Assembly (NCBI RefSeq): GCF_024721175.1
Contig: NZ_CP099402.1
Span: forward strand, 744,001-808,000
Length of the DNA stretch: 64,000 nt
From: Rhizobium sp. Pop5
GTDB taxonomy: Bacteria; Pseudomonadota; Alphaproteobacteria; Rhizobiales; Rhizobiaceae
Direction of reading: 5' to 3'
Shown piece after piece: positions 35,241-45,135 of the stretch. Within the stretch, counting starts at the first letter, position 1, and each line of letters opens with the position of its first letter. The notes below the pieces were generated by a model. That model was not told the origin of the DNA. It worked only from the letters and a program-made list of their open reading frames with translations, and did not search any database. The translations under genes and the position numbers were made by a program.

Positions 35241-35637
35241 ATCGCTTCGCCCAATCATCATCATCGGCGCGTGTGCGCTGAGCCTGACCGCGGCATTCGC
35301 TTTGAGCGACATCTATCGTGGGCGATCCGAAAGGCAAGCCAGTGCGATCGCGATGACAAAAGGCGACCCTTCGCACGCGCCGATGATTTTTCGTCGATAC
35401 GGATGCAGCGGGTGTCATACTATTCCCGGCATAGAAGGTGCCGACGGCAAGGTGGGCGGCGATCTGTCTGGTCTGCGCGAGCGGGTCTATATTGCGGGCG
35501 TGCTCAACAATTCCGCCGACAACCTCGTCGGCTGGATCGTCGCGCCGCAGGCCTATTCTCCAAAGACCGCGATGCCGGCCACCGGAATATCCGACAAGGA
35601 GGCGCGCGACCTCGCCGCCTATCTCTTTGCCCACTAG
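35215..35637 (+). CDS. small membrane-anchored cytochrome c
   Basis: This 140-residue protein starts at a GTG inside ctaG. One N-terminal membrane segment (PIIIIGACALSLTAAFALS) and a class I haem c domain with YGCSGCHTIPGIEGADGKVG and a likely axial Met in KTAMPATGIS are visible. It probably shuttles electrons to the oxidase at the membrane surface, and is the last gene of the overlapping operon. Confidence 0.85.
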   Translation: MEHASSPVRSLRPIIIIGACALSLTAAFALSDIYRGRSERQASAIAMTKGDPSHAPMIFRRYGCSGCHTIPGIEGADGKVGGDLSGLRERVYIAGVLNNSADNLVGWIVAPQAYSPKTAMPATGISDKEARDLAAYLFAH

Positions 35638-35743
35638 GGGTATTTCCCTATTCGCCAATCTAGGGTCGCCTGCGCACGTGCAACTATTCATCGTCAACGC
35701 CCAGCCGGCTCGCGAACGATCGTCCAGGGAAGCCAGCCCCGGT

Positions 35744-36658
35744 TTAGGGATGGGGCGTCGGGCGCGGCGGCAGCGACTTCAGGTATAGAGCGATGGCAAT
35801 GCGGTCGGCATCGGGGAGTTCCGACGTATTCTTAACGACATCAGCCATCGACCAGCCGACATAGCCGTGATCTGGCGTCTTACCGCTTTTGAGCATCTCC
35901 ACGATATCATCCTCCGACCATGAGCCGATGCCCACTGGCGTGATGTTCGGATTGAAACCGACGCCCTCAGAACTCACTCCGCCAGCAAACCGAGTTTTCG
36001 GTTCTATTGCGCCAAAGAGGTTGCGAGAGGCGTGGCATTCGGCGCAATGACCGAGCACCTCCACGAGATAAGCGCCGCGATCATGAACGGGATCACCGTT
36101 CAAGACCCCCTCGGATCGGCGTTCGTGAAAGAACAGAATCTTCCAGAAGCCGACGAACCGCCGGATGCGGAACAGCAGGGCGATGTCATGCGGTTGCGGC
36201 CGATCAGCAACCGGTCCAAGAGTATGCAGAAAGGCGTAAAGATCCCTGACGTCGTCGAGTTTCATTCCGGTATAGCTGGCGTAGGGAAAGACCGGGTAAT
36301 AATGCTGCCCCGCCGGCGATACCCCGGCAATCAAAGCGTTGGCCAAATCAGCCACCGACCACGATCCGATGCCGGCTTGGCGGTCGGGCGAGATATTGGG
36401 GGTCCTGAAGGTTCCGTAGGGCGAGGCCAGCGCGAGATCGCCCCCTAGTTTCAGGCGATCCGGCTGGCCCGGAGACGCATGGCAGGAGGCGCAATCGCCC
36501 GCAGCAAATACCAGCCGGCCGCGCTCGGCATCTCCTGGTGTCAGCCCCGGATCGTCGGCAGCGAAGGGAACATGCGGCCTGGTCAGCAGCCAGGTCGTCG
36601 AGAAGACAATGAGGATCGCAGCGATGGCGATCGAAAATAGCCAGGCGCCTTTCAACAT
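35744..36658 (-). CDS. di-haem cytochrome c (alcohol dehydrogenase-type subunit)
   Basis: This 304-residue exported protein has an N-terminal membrane anchor (LFSIAIAAILIVFSTTWLL) and two haem c sites, CASCHASPGQ near residue 56 and CAECHASRNL in the second half. The spacing and the phrase FRTPNISPDRQAGIGSWS are typical of cytochromes that accompany periplasmic dehydrogenases. It is convergent with the oxidase operon and separated from it by 106 bp. It is a likely electron donor to the caa3 oxidase, but no dehydrogenase subunit is next to it. Confidence 0.85.
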   Translation of the reverse strand: MLKGAWLFSIAIAAILIVFSTTWLLTRPHVPFAADDPGLTPGDAERGRLVFAAGDCASCHASPGQPDRLKLGGDLALASPYGTFRTPNISPDRQAGIGSWSVADLANALIAGVSPAGQHYYPVFPYASYTGMKLDDVRDLYAFLHTLGPVADRPQPHDIALLFRIRRFVGFWKILFFHERRSEGVLNGDPVHDRGAYLVEVLGHCAECHASRNLFGAIEPKTRFAGGVSSEGVGFNPNITPVGIGSWSEDDIVEMLKSGKTPDHGYVGWSMADVVKNTSELPDADRIAIALYLKSLPPRPTPHP

Positions 36659-37081
36659 CTTGAACCCGCAGATTGTTTGACCGGCGCCTCATGACGCCGG
36701 CAGCGCGACCATGCACGACCGTCGGCCTCTTCGGCAAAGATAAACATCTCGCTCAGAATTGAGTCTCCACCACAAAACCGAAACCGTGCAGTGTCCCCTC
36801 GACCGCCGCATTTGGATCGCGATAGCGCTTCTCGATGAAGAACAACGGTCGAAAACAGCCCATGCAGAGAAACCATAATCCTCCTGTACCGAAATCCGCT
36901 CGCCGCCGCGCTGTAGGCACTTAAAAAGCACCAGATTGTCGACAGGCGGCATTCCAACAATGAAATCGACAGACTGTTCCCGGCGCTGGGCAACATCCTC
37001 GACTTTGTTTCATTTTGCGGCCCAAACCATGGGACCCAGGTGGGTGATCGCAGTTAGGCCTCCCCAACAAGGAGGATCCAA
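36659..37081. other. 423-bp region without recognised gene
   Basis: Overlapping short minus-strand frames look random. The last 20 bases include AAGGAGG, a strong ribosome site for the truncated frame that follows. No RNA gene or terminator is clear. Confidence 0.3.
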
Positions 37082-37144
37082 ATGCCGGCCACCGAAATTC
37101 GTGATGTCTTAGTCGCGGGCTTGAGAAGCGCGCTCGACATGTGA
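37082..37144 (+). pseudogene. 5' stub of a ferritin-like (DUF892-type) gene
   Basis: Behind a strong AAGGAGG site, ATG opens a frame MPATEIRDVLVAGLRSALDM that stops after 20 codons. I recall this start from ferritin-like domain proteins of rhizobia that continue much further. After the stop a further 46 codons (from a GTG at 37141) are open but unrelated. The rest of 37145-37549 holds nothing I can identify. Only the intact ribosome site and the N-terminus support the call. Confidence 0.4.
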
Positions 37145-37549
37145 ACCGGATTTCTCTATCCGAGCCGACCGGGGCGACGGTGAAGAAATCGGCGGCGGCC
37201 GTCGCGGGTGAGAACCGGGTCGCCGCGACCAAGTTCGGGCCGTCATTATCGAGGCCACGCGAACTGGCCGTTGTGCCAATCTGACCTGCGGGGGACTTAT
37301 CCTGTCGCTAACAGCAGTCCAGATAGGGATGCGCCTCTGAGCTTGTGGGGATTTGGCAAATGCTGTCGCCGTCGCAACAGGAGGGCACCTCCGATCTTTC
37401 GCGAGGGGTAACACGGAACGAACCACGCCCACGCGCCGGGCTAGACGCTACCAGCCTGCCAAGCGCCAACTCAGTCATAGCCACAACGTTGCCCCAAGAA
37501 TCACGGTATCCTAGCGCGACACGCTGTTTGGGAATGTGGAGCATATAGA

Positions 37550-38698
37550 ATGAACAAGTGTTGGTATCTGGTGGCACTTTTCATATCGGCGCTTTCCTCA
37601 AATGCCTCAATTGCAAGGGCCGACGAATTTGGTGAGAAGGCGCAAACTTCGTTCGAACCCTTAGTGAAGGAATACGATATTCCTGGACTCGTGGTCGGAG
37701 TAACAAGGAACGGGAAACATGAGTTTTATGCGCTCGGGTTGGCGTCGCGTGCCGACAACCGCCCGGTCACGCCCGATACGCTCTTTGAGCTTGGCTCAAT
37801 AAGCAAGATTTTCAACGTGACGCTGGCGGCATTGGCTGAGGAACGCGGAAACCTCAGCCTCGGTGACACGGTAGCACGCCACATCTGTGCCGACGCATGT
37901 TCCATTGGCGACAAGCTCACACTCCTGGATTTGGCAACTCATCACTCGGGCGGGCTGCCGTTGCAAGTGCCGGACGGCGTCTCAAACATAAATGGGTTGG
38001 TGAACTGGCTGAAGGATTGGCACCCGCCGCAACCGGGAACGCGTAGCTACTCTAACGTCAGCATCGGAATGCTCGGCTATATATCTGGCAAGGCTACGGG
38101 CTCCGACTACAAGCAGGTTGCGCAAGACGTACTCTTTCCTGCGTTTGGCCTACGCCATACTTGGATCGACGTTCCAAAGAGTGAACTGAACCAATATGCT
38201 TTCGGCTATGACCGCAAGACCAATGCGCCAATTCGGGTAAACCCTGGAGTCCTGGATGCGGAAGCGTACGGCGTGAAGTCGAGCGTCCGTGACATGCTCA
38301 AGGTACTTGATGTGGAGTTGGGACACGGAAACGCTTCCGATGAATTGCGCAAGGCGGTCGAGCGGACCCAGGAAGGGCATTACAAAACTGCCTTTTTCAC
38401 TCAGGATATGATCTGGGAACAGTACCCCTGGCCCGCCGACCTGCAGACAATGGTGTCTGGCAATGGCTATGATTTCATCATGAAGCCTCAACCGATCGAA
38501 AAGATCAGCCCATCACTTCCTCCCCAGAAGGATGTGATCCTTAACAAGACCGGGTCAACGAACGGGTTTGGCGGCTACATCGCTATAGTGCCGAGCGAAG
38601 ACATCGGCGTGGTCGTGCTAGCTAATAAGAATTACCCAAACGAAGCGCGCGTGAAGGCGACCTATTCTTTAATCAAAGCGTTGCTCTCGAGAGAATAG
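37550..38698 (+). CDS. ampC: class C (AmpC-type) beta-lactamase
   Basis: This 382-residue periplasmic serine hydrolase has an N-terminal signal peptide (YLVALFISALSSNASIARA). Active-site motifs are Ser83-Ile-Ser-Lys86 (ELGSISKIFN), Tyr167-Ser-Asn169 (RSYSNVS) and Lys333-Thr-Gly335 (LNKTGSTNGFGGY). Length and motifs match class C beta-lactamases, which hydrolyse cephalosporins and penicillins. A GGAG site precedes the ATG. No ampR-type LysR gene is adjacent, so expression may be constitutive. D-aminopeptidase-like relatives share the motifs, but the YSN and KTG set favours AmpC. Confidence 0.9.
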   Translation: MNKCWYLVALFISALSSNASIARADEFGEKAQTSFEPLVKEYDIPGLVVGVTRNGKHEFYALGLASRADNRPVTPDTLFELGSISKIFNVTLAALAEERGNLSLGDTVARHICADACSIGDKLTLLDLATHHSGGLPLQVPDGVSNINGLVNWLKDWHPPQPGTRSYSNVSIGMLGYISGKATGSDYKQVAQDVLFPAFGLRHTWIDVPKSELNQYAFGYDRKTNAPIRVNPGVLDAEAYGVKSSVRDMLKVLDVELGHGNASDELRKAVERTQEGHYKTAFFTQDMIWEQYPWPADLQTMVSGNGYDFIMKPQPIEKISPSLPPQKDVILNKTGSTNGFGGYIAIVPSEDIGVVVLANKNYPNEARVKATYSLIKALLSRE

Positions 38699-38704
38699 AT
38701 CTTA

Positions 38705-39090
38705 ATTCAGTGCGGCACTGCGAGCCTCGCTCAGACGCGGTCGCAACGTTGGCGGTAATCTCATCGAGAGCTGCTGCCGTCTTCTCCAGAGAGGCGGCCT
38801 GCTGCTCCGTTCGCTTGGAAGGTCTTGCGCACCGGACGCGATTTCGCGCGTTCCTTTGTCGATGCTTTGCACCGTTTACAGTAGAGCGCCGATCGCCGTA
38901 TCGAGCTATTTGAGCGACGTGTTGAAATCCTCCCGCAGTTGCTCGTATTCCGCTGCGAGCGCTCTGCTAGCTGGAAAGAGACGTAACCGCCAACAGGCGC
39001 CCCAGTCCGTCGCCTTGGTGGTCGTCGCAAACCACAATTGTTGCGCTTCTCGCTTGGCACGCTCCTGTGCTGCTGCAGGATGAGAAGTAC
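38705..39090 (-). pseudogene. remnant of a methyl-accepting chemotaxis protein
   Basis: Pieces in different minus-strand frames line up with the HAMP-to-signalling region of a chemoreceptor: LAAEYEQLREDFNTSLK, SIDKGTREIASGAQDL, then SKRTEQQAASLEKTAAALDE and ITANVATASE, after which the match ends. At least two frameshifts and an internal stop are present and both ends are missing, so it is a decayed fragment. Confidence 0.7.
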
Positions 39091-39178
39091 CCTCCACAGT
39101 TGACGATTGCTTGGCTTACAGCATAGGGACAGGCAGCACCGATTTGCTCGCGTCCTGGTCACAAGAATGGCCGGAAGA

Positions 39179-41815
39179 TCACGCTGCGCGTCTTGGTTTT
39201 CGGAGCCGCTTTATCGCCTGTTCCAGCGGTCGCTCGCCGTCACAATAGTCCTGCCAGGCGGGGGTTTTCGCAAGCAACGCCGGCACGGTGCGGACGGTAA
39301 ACCGCTTCGGATCGAGGTCGGACTTCACCTGGGTCCAGGTAAGCGGCATGGATACGGTCGCACCGGCGCGCGCGCGTGGCGACAGCGGCGCCACAGCAGT
39401 AGCCATGCGATCGCTGCGGAGATAGTCGAGGAAAATCCTGCCGCCGCGAAGGCTCTTGGTCATGTTGATCAGATAGAGGTCGGGATAGTCACGCGCCATC
39501 TGCTGGCAGACGTCATGCGCAAACCCCTTGGCTTCGGCCCATGACAGGGCTTTGCGTTTGTTGACGGCGAGCGGCGTCACGACATGCAGGCCCTTGCCCC
39601 CGGTGGTCTTGCAGAAGCTGACGAGGCCGAGTTCGTCGAGACGGTCGCGCATCTCGCGGGCCGCCGCGACCACGGTCGAAAAGGGCACGTCCGGCCCGGG
39701 GTCAAGGTCGAACACCAGACGGCCGGGCACTTCCGGCTTGCCGGGCTGGCAATTCCACGGATGCAGTTCCACACCGCCGATCTGGGCGATCGCCGCGAGC
39801 CCTTCGATCCGATCGACCTGCAGATAAGGCTTCCTGTCGCCGAAGACCTTCACCAGTTCGAGCAGGTTCGACGTGCCAGGCATTGCATGGCGCTGAAAGA
39901 ACTGCTCGCCGCTAATGCCATCCGGCGCACGAATGATCGAACATGGCCGGCCCCTTATATGCTCGATGAGCCAGGCGCCGACGGCCTCATGGTACCGCGC
40001 CAGATCTTCCTTTGTGACCGGTTCGCCGTCGCCGGCATCCGGCCAGAGCGGCTTGTCGGGATGGGAAATCAGTACACCCATAACTTCCGCCTTCGCACCT
40101 TTGCGGCGGACGGGCTTATGTTTGGCAGCCGCGGCAGGTTCAGCGGTTTCTGTCTTGGCCGGCGGCGCCGGCTTTTCGGCCTCGACCTCTTTCGCCGGCT
40201 TATCCTCGCGCAGGCCCTTGAAGGCAGCCTGACGGACGAGGCCATCGGCGGTCCAGCCTTCAAATTCTATTTCGGCGACAAGCTCGGGCTTCACCCAGAC
40301 CACTTCGGCCTGCTTCTTTGGAGCATCGATACCGGTGAACGGCGATCTTGCTAACTCGAGCGCCTTCAGTTTCGACAGCAGCGTCTCGACTTTTTTGGCA
40401 CCGTATCCGGTTCCGACACGGCCGACATAGACAAAATGATCGCCACGATGAACGCCGACCAGAAGGGATCGGAACCTGCCGTTGGTCTTGGCGTAACCAC
40501 CGATCACCACCTCATGCCCGGCACGGCATTTCGACTTTGCCCAGGTGTCGGTGCGGCCGGACTGATAGGGTGCATCCATCTGCTTGGAGATGACGCCCTC
40601 GAGATGCAGCTTGCAGGCGGAGCGGAGCACCGCGTCGCCACCGGATTGAAAATGTTCGACGTAGCGGATGCGGGGATCGTCGCCCGCCTCAGCAAGCAGG
40701 TTTTGCAGCCGCTCCTTCCGTTCGACCAGGCGAATCGATCGCAAGTCCTCACCGCCGTCGAACAGCAGGTCGAACGCGAAGTAGACCAGCTCCCCGCTCT
40801 TGCCTTCCGACAGAGCCGCCTGAAGTGCGGCAAAATCCGGTGCGCCATTCTCATCGAGCGCGCAGATCTCGCCATCGATAATGCCGTCGGGCAGTCCGGA
40901 CGCCGCGTCCGCGATCTCCGGATACTTTGCGGTCCAGTCGAGGCCCTTGCGCGTCTTTAGCGTCACCGTTCCGTCGGCGATCCGCATCTGGATCCGATAA
41001 CCGTCGAACTTGATTTCGTGCAGCCAATCATCGCCGGCGGGTGGGCGATCGAGCCTGTCGCAAAGCTGCGGCTCGACGAAATCCGGCAGGTCGGCCGCAG
41101 CGGAGGTCGCGATATCCTTGCGAGCCGTCTTCGTGCGCTCGTCGGCGGCCAGACCATGCTTGCTGTCCCAGACGGCGTCTGCCTCGACATCCGCGCTCAC
41201 CATCATGAACGGTCGCGGCTTGCGCCCCTTGCCCTTGGCGATCTCGTCCATGCTGCGGCCGGAGGCGACGGACGTCGCGTTTTCTTCCAGGACCGCTGCA
41301 CCGTTTTCGTCAACCGAATGTTCGTCATGATGTTTGATCAGCAGCCAATTCGTGCGCTTGCCGTCGTCGCGGTCATTGCGCATCCGGACCAGGACGAAGC
41401 TGCCGTGCAGCCGCTTGCCCTCGAGCGTAAACTTGAAGTCGCCTTTCCTCAAAGCCTCTTCCGGAGACTTACGGCCTTCCGGCTCCCAATAGCCACGGTC
41501 CCACAACATCACCGTGCCGCCGCCATATTGGCCCTTCGGGATCGTGCCTTCGAAGTCGCCGTAGTCGAGCGGATGATCCTCGACCTCGACGGCCAATCGC
41601 TTGTCGTGCGGATCGAGCGAGGGCCCCTTAGTCACTGCCCAAGACTTGAACACACCGTCGAGCTCGAGCCTGAGGTCATAATGCAGCCGCGTGGCGTCGT
41701 GCTTCTGAATCACGAACCGCCGGCGGTTCCACGGTTTGACGCGCGCCTCACCGCTGGGTTCACTAGTCTGCTTGAAGTCGCGCTTGGCGCGGTATTTCGA
41801 GAGATTGTCGGGCAT
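39179..41815 (-). CDS. ligD: DNA ligase D (phosphoesterase-ligase-polymerase)
   Basis: This 878-residue protein is the multifunctional NHEJ ligase with domains in the order phosphoesterase (residues about 30-190; [16 protein letters not shown] with His39, Asp40 and His45), ATP-dependent ligase (about 240-550; adenylated Lys269 in HEIKFDGYR) and polymerase/primase (about 590-878; [15 protein letters not shown]). A proline/alanine/lysine linker ([20 protein letters not shown]) separates the last two. It trims, fills and seals ends held by Ku. The IS407-type element sits 135 bp upstream of its start and may have replaced its promoter region. Confidence 0.96.
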   Translation of the reverse strand: MPDNLSKYRAKRDFKQTSEPSGEARVKPWNRRRFVIQKHDATRLHYDLRLELDGVFKSWAVTKGPSLDPHDKRLAVEVEDHPLDYGDFEGTIPKGQYGGGTVMLWDRGYWEPEGRKSPEEALRKGDFKFTLEGKRLHGSFVLVRMRNDRDDGKRTNWLLIKHHDEHSVDENGAAVLEENATSVASGRSMDEIAKGKGRKPRPFMMVSADVEADAVWDSKHGLAADERTKTARKDIATSAAADLPDFVEPQLCDRLDRPPAGDDWLHEIKFDGYRIQMRIADGTVTLKTRKGLDWTAKYPEIADAASGLPDGIIDGEICALDENGAPDFAALQAALSEGKSGELVYFAFDLLFDGGEDLRSIRLVERKERLQNLLAEAGDDPRIRYVEHFQSGGDAVLRSACKLHLEGVISKQMDAPYQSGRTDTWAKSKCRAGHEVVIGGYAKTNGRFRSLLVGVHRGDHFVYVGRVGTGYGAKKVETLLSKLKALELARSPFTGIDAPKKQAEVVWVKPELVAEIEFEGWTADGLVRQAAFKGLREDKPAKEVEAEKPAPPAKTETAEPAAAAKHKPVRRKGAKAEVMGVLISHPDKPLWPDAGDGEPVTKEDLARYHEAVGAWLIEHIRGRPCSIIRAPDGISGEQFFQRHAMPGTSNLLELVKVFGDRKPYLQVDRIEGLAAIAQIGGVELHPWNCQPGKPEVPGRLVFDLDPGPDVPFSTVVAAAREMRDRLDELGLVSFCKTTGGKGLHVVTPLAVNKRKALSWAEAKGFAHDVCQQMARDYPDLYLINMTKSLRGGRIFLDYLRSDRMATAVAPLSPRARAGATVSMPLTWTQVKSDLDPKRFTVRTVPALLAKTPAWQDYCDGERPLEQAIKRLRKPRRAA

Positions 41816-42014
41816 CGCTTTGCGGGTCCTTTTCCCACAGCACCAGGAGCGGCGTTGTCTCCTGATCGCGGTTCACAGTGTGAGAACGCTGCCGGCGGCC
41901 GGTAGTTTCGCAGGCGTGGCAACGCAAGCGTTGAAATGGTTGATATCGCTTGACCTTGCCCCGTTGAAATAATCCATTTTGAAGTAAGCTCTGGCCCATT
42001 GAGAGGACCAGAGA

Positions 42015-42281
42015 ATGAAGCGCAACCGTTTTACGGACGAACAGATTATCGGCATTCTGAAGGAGCACGAGGCTGGCACGCCGGTCTCGGAGCTTTGCCG
42101 CAAGCACGGCGTCAGCGATGCCAGCATCTATAAATGGAAGGCCAAATTCGGCGGCATGGATGTATCCGAGGCCAAGCGGCTGAAGACGCTGGAAGACGAG
42201 AACACGAAGCTGAAACGGCTCTTGGCAGACGCCATGCTCGACAATGCCGCTTTGAAAGACCTTTTGGGAAAGAAGTGGTGA
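42015..42281 (+). CDS. IS407-type OrfA
   Basis: This 88-residue protein carries the transposase-8 helix-turn-helix (RFTDEQIIGILKEHEAGTPV, KHGVSDASIYKWKAKFGGMD) and a coiled-coil tail (EDENTKLKRLLADAMLDNAA). It overlaps orfB by 4 nt (GTGA). It looks intact although its partner is broken. Confidence 0.92.
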   Translation: MKRNRFTDEQIIGILKEHEAGTPVSELCRKHGVSDASIYKWKAKFGGMDVSEAKRLKTLEDENTKLKRLLADAMLDNAALKDLLGKKW

Positions 42282-42931
42282 CGCCCGCAACAAGGCGGAA
42301 AGCTGTCGCTCATCTGATGGATCACCACCAGATGAGCGAACGGCGGGCGTGTAAAGCCATCGGCTTTTGCCGGATGACGATCCGTTACGAAACCAGGCGC
42401 AGCGATGACCATGACCTTCGCGAGCGGATGAAGGCGCTGATGAACGCCGCCGCTTTGGATATCGACGCCTTCATGTGCTGCTCAGGCGTGAGGGTCACCT
42501 TGTGAACCACAAGCGGCTCTTCCGGCTCTATCGGGAAGAGAAGCTGACGGTGCGCAAGCGCGGCGGTCGGAAACGAGCGATAGGCACACGAGCACCGATG
42601 CTGATCCCGCTTGCCGCCAATGATCGCTGGTCGCTGGACTTCGTGTCGGATCAGCTCACCGATGGGCGCAGGTTCCGGGTGCTGACCGTCGTCGACGATT
42701 GCACCAGGGAATGCCTGGGCCTCGTCGCCGATACGTCCCTTTCCGGCCTGCGGGTTGCCCGTGAGCTGGACCGGATCATCGAGGGACGAGGCAAGCCGAA
42801 GATGATCGTCAGCGACAATGGCAGCGAGTTCACCAGCAACGCGATCCTGCAATGGACAGATCGGACCAAGGTGGAATGGCACTACATCGCACCGGGCAAA
42901 CCGATCCAGAATGCCTTCATCGAAAGCTTCA

Positions 42932-43186
42932 TGTATAGACGGCCCCGCGGGCGCAAGAGGCTTTCTGCAAGTTTAGGTCATCATTCGGGTGCGTTCATGT
43001 ATTCGGCCTTTGTCTGCGACCGAGACCATGGTCGCTGGCCCTGATGGAGTACGCGGATCGAGGCCTCATCAACGGGTCGCGCTTGAATGCGGCGCCTAAA
43101 GCTCTCCGGGTTTGCTCGATCCCCAGCTCCGCTGGATGACCATCTGTTGCTTCTGCACCTTACGCCGGTTCGCTGAGGTTTCCTGT
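42932..43186 (-). other. non-coding right end of the IS1111-type element, possible bridge RNA locus
   Basis: The 255 bp after the transposase stop have no credible frame. In IS1111-type elements the bridge RNA that guides recombination is encoded in the downstream end, so this is where one would be expected. No structure was computed. Confidence 0.35.
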
Positions 43187-44215
43187 CTATGCTGTCTTGA
43201 CGCGTGCCTCCCTGAACATCTCTCCACTTGTCATCATCGCCCAGATGATCCGAGCAAGTTTGTTAGCCACGGCGACGGCCACGATCATAGGACGTCGTCG
43301 TTGTAGTAAAGCTTCGATCCAAGCTCCCCCGACCTTCGCTCGAGCTTTCGGATACCGAACTATATTCCTGGCGCCGATTACGAGCAGATGACGCAGGTAG
43401 GCATCTCCTTGTTTCGTAATCCCTCCCAATCGAGTGGTGCCGCCACTGGAGTTTTGACGCGGCGTCAGGCCCAGCCAAGCTGCAAACTCTCGACCGGAGC
43501 GGAACATCCTAGCGTCCGGAATGGTGGCGGCGATGGCCGTAGACGTGATTGGGCCGACCCCTGGGATCGACGAAAGCAGATTTGAGACCGGATCTGAACG
43601 ACCGATTTCCGCTAGCTTCGTCTCAATCCCGTCGATCTGCTTGTTCAACTCGCCAACAGATCCGATCAAGCTGGTCAACGCATACCGAGCATGTTCTGGC
43701 AACGAGGCCGCAACTTCCTCTATCATCGGCATTATGGTCTCGATGCGTTGTCGACCTTGGCCGAAGATGATTCCGAATTCGGCGAGATGAGCGCGGATCG
43801 CACATACCGTCATGGTCCGTTGCCGTACCAGCAGACCTCTAGCTCGATGTAGCATCAGGAAGCTCTGGTTAGCCTCAGACTTTACCGGAACGAAGCGCAT
43901 ATCGGGTCGCCGAACAGCCTCACAGATGGCTGCAGCGTCCGCGGCGTCATTCTTCGCGCCGCGCCGTACAAACGGCTTCACATACGAAGGCGGTATCAAC
44001 CTAACCTCGTGACCGAGCTTCATCAGCTCCCGAGCCCAGTAGTGCGCCGTGGCACAAGCTTCGACACCAACAACGCATGGCCTTGCACGCTGAAAGAACT
44101 TGATCATCTCGCTTCGCCGGAGCGCCGCGGTTTTGATCACTGAACCGTCGGCATCCACCGCATGGACGTGAAAGTTATGTTTGGCCAGATCAAGGCCTAT
44201 CGTGCTGGCGATCAT
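43187..44215 (-). CDS. IS110-family (IS1111-type) DEDD transposase
   Basis: This 342-residue recombinase has an N-terminal RuvC-like DEDD domain (STIGLDLAKHNFHVHAVD, VVGVEACATAHYWARELMKL, AKNDAADAAAICEAV) and a C-terminal Transposase_20 domain with the catalytic serine region (LLSSIPGVGPITSTAIAATI, FAAWLGLTPRQNSSGG, GITKQGDAYLRHLLVIGARN). It is intact. The ATG at 44215 gives the normal family N-terminus; the frame is open to 44290 but leaves the element. Confidence 0.93.
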   Translation of the reverse strand: MIASTIGLDLAKHNFHVHAVDADGSVIKTAALRRSEMIKFFQRARPCVVGVEACATAHYWARELMKLGHEVRLIPPSYVKPFVRRGAKNDAADAAAICEAVRRPDMRFVPVKSEANQSFLMLHRARGLLVRQRTMTVCAIRAHLAEFGIIFGQGRQRIETIMPMIEEVAASLPEHARYALTSLIGSVGELNKQIDGIETKLAEIGRSDPVSNLLSSIPGVGPITSTAIAATIPDARMFRSGREFAAWLGLTPRQNSSGGTTRLGGITKQGDAYLRHLLVIGARNIVRYPKARAKVGGAWIEALLQRRRPMIVAVAVANKLARIIWAMMTSGEMFREARVKTA

Positions 44216-44629
44216 ATCAGTGGCTCCTGTTTGAGTTGGCGCATCATCATACGACCAACCGGTTCGGAGCGGGGCCGTCTTCCCCATCAATGGGCGGCTG
44301 CGCGACGAGTTCCTGAACGAAACTCTCTTCTCGTCACTGCCCCATGCTCGATCAGCGCTTTCAAACTGGCGCAGCGATTACAACGATCATCGACCACACT
44401 CTGGACTCGGCTGGATGACACCTGCCGAGTTCGCTCAGACAATCAACCCGCGACGTGATGCGGTGCTGCGCAGCCGGAATGGCTCCGCACCGCAACCCGC
44501 CGCTACCGCCCCAAATACGGCAACCCAAAACCGCCGGAGCGAACTCAAAACTGGATAAAACTTGGGGGCAAGGTCACGCTCGGAAGCCTGCTAAGTTCTC
44601 TTTTTGTTTCGGCGCGCACGTCCAGATGC

Positions 44630-44977
44630 CGAAGCGTCGGCGCCGAGGATACCTTTCCACAAGACCTTCATGCCTATGAGCCCGCAAGTGAAGGGCTTCA
44701 GCCGCTGATCGAAAAGGTGTGGGGCTATTGCGAGGCCAATGGCATCGGCGCCAAGACCGTGACGCTCAAGGTCAAATATGCCGACTTCAACCAGATCACC
44801 CGCAGCAAGACGGTTCCCGCATTTCTGGCAGCGATCACCGATCTGGAGAACATCGTCAGCCTGTTGCTAGCGCCGATCTTTCCGCCTCGAAAGGGCATTC
44901 GCCTGCTCGGCGTCTCGCTATCTTCGCTAGAGAGGCGCAGCGTCCGGACGGAGCCGCAGTTGCGGTTGGCGCTTTAG
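44630..44977 (+). pseudogene. dinB: C-terminal part of dinB (DNA polymerase IV)
   Basis: The frame reads RSVGAEDTFPQDLHAYEPAS, LQPLIEKVWGYCEANGIGAK, TVTLKVKYADFNQITRSKTV and KGIRLLGVSLSSL, the little-finger domain of Y-family polymerase IV. The palm and fingers are missing, and similarity fades into the IS407-type element just upstream, so the gene is decapitated and cannot be active. Confidence 0.88.
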
Positions 44978-45135
44978 ACCGCCAGCATCGGCTGTCCCGG
45001 CCGGCAGCGCTGCAGGATTTCCTCTTCAGTGACAAGTCTGGCGCTGTTCCGCTCAGGTCCAAAAACCTATGCCGCAGGAATGCCTCGTCTCGCAGCCCCA
45101 CAAATTCAACGATCGATCATATATCCGGCCGCTGG

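Larger units (their letters stand above)
42932..44289 (-). mobile_element. IS110-family element of the IS1111 type, nested in the IS407-type element
   Basis: The boundaries come from rejoining the split orfB (AGCTTCA + ATGGGCGG), with an ambiguity of a base or two. Subterminal inverted repeats GACGGCCCCGC (42938-42948) and GCGGGGCCGTC (44269-44279) lie 6 and 10 bases from the ends, the hallmark of the IS1111 group. No target duplication is seen, as usual. It carries one transposase and 255 bp of non-coding DNA downstream of it. Confidence 0.88.
42278..44558 (+). pseudogene. IS407-type OrfB, frameshifted and split
   Basis: The first part (SERRACKAIGFCRMTIRYET) loses frame near 42438, where a few bases appear deleted before the expected HERRRFGYRRL stretch. 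The next frame carries RREGHLVNHKRLFRLYREEK, DRWSLDFVSDQL and IVSDNGSEFTSNAILQW up to AFIESF at 42931. The IS1111-type element follows, and the C-terminus resumes at 44290 with GRLRDEFLNETLFSSL, DYNDHRPHSGLGWMTPAEFA and a stop at 44558. The transposase is therefore dead twice over. Confidence 0.9.
41951..44576 (+). mobile_element. IS3-family element (IS407-type), interrupted by an IS1111-type element
   Basis: Ends are TGACCTTGCCCC (41951) and the inverted GGGGCAAGGTCA (ending 44576). The flanking 4-bp direct repeat CGCT (41947-41950 and 44577-44580) is the target length of the IS407 group. Without the 1358-bp inner element it is 1268 bp, a normal size. It separates ligD from a truncated dinB. 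Confidence 0.93.

Noticed and set aside
41018..41905. 295-codon plus-strand frame inside ligD
   Set aside because: Antisense to the conserved LigD domains and without features of its own.
44577..44629. Possible extension of dinB upstream
   Set aside because: Sequence directly after the IS407 end does not read as polymerase in any frame.
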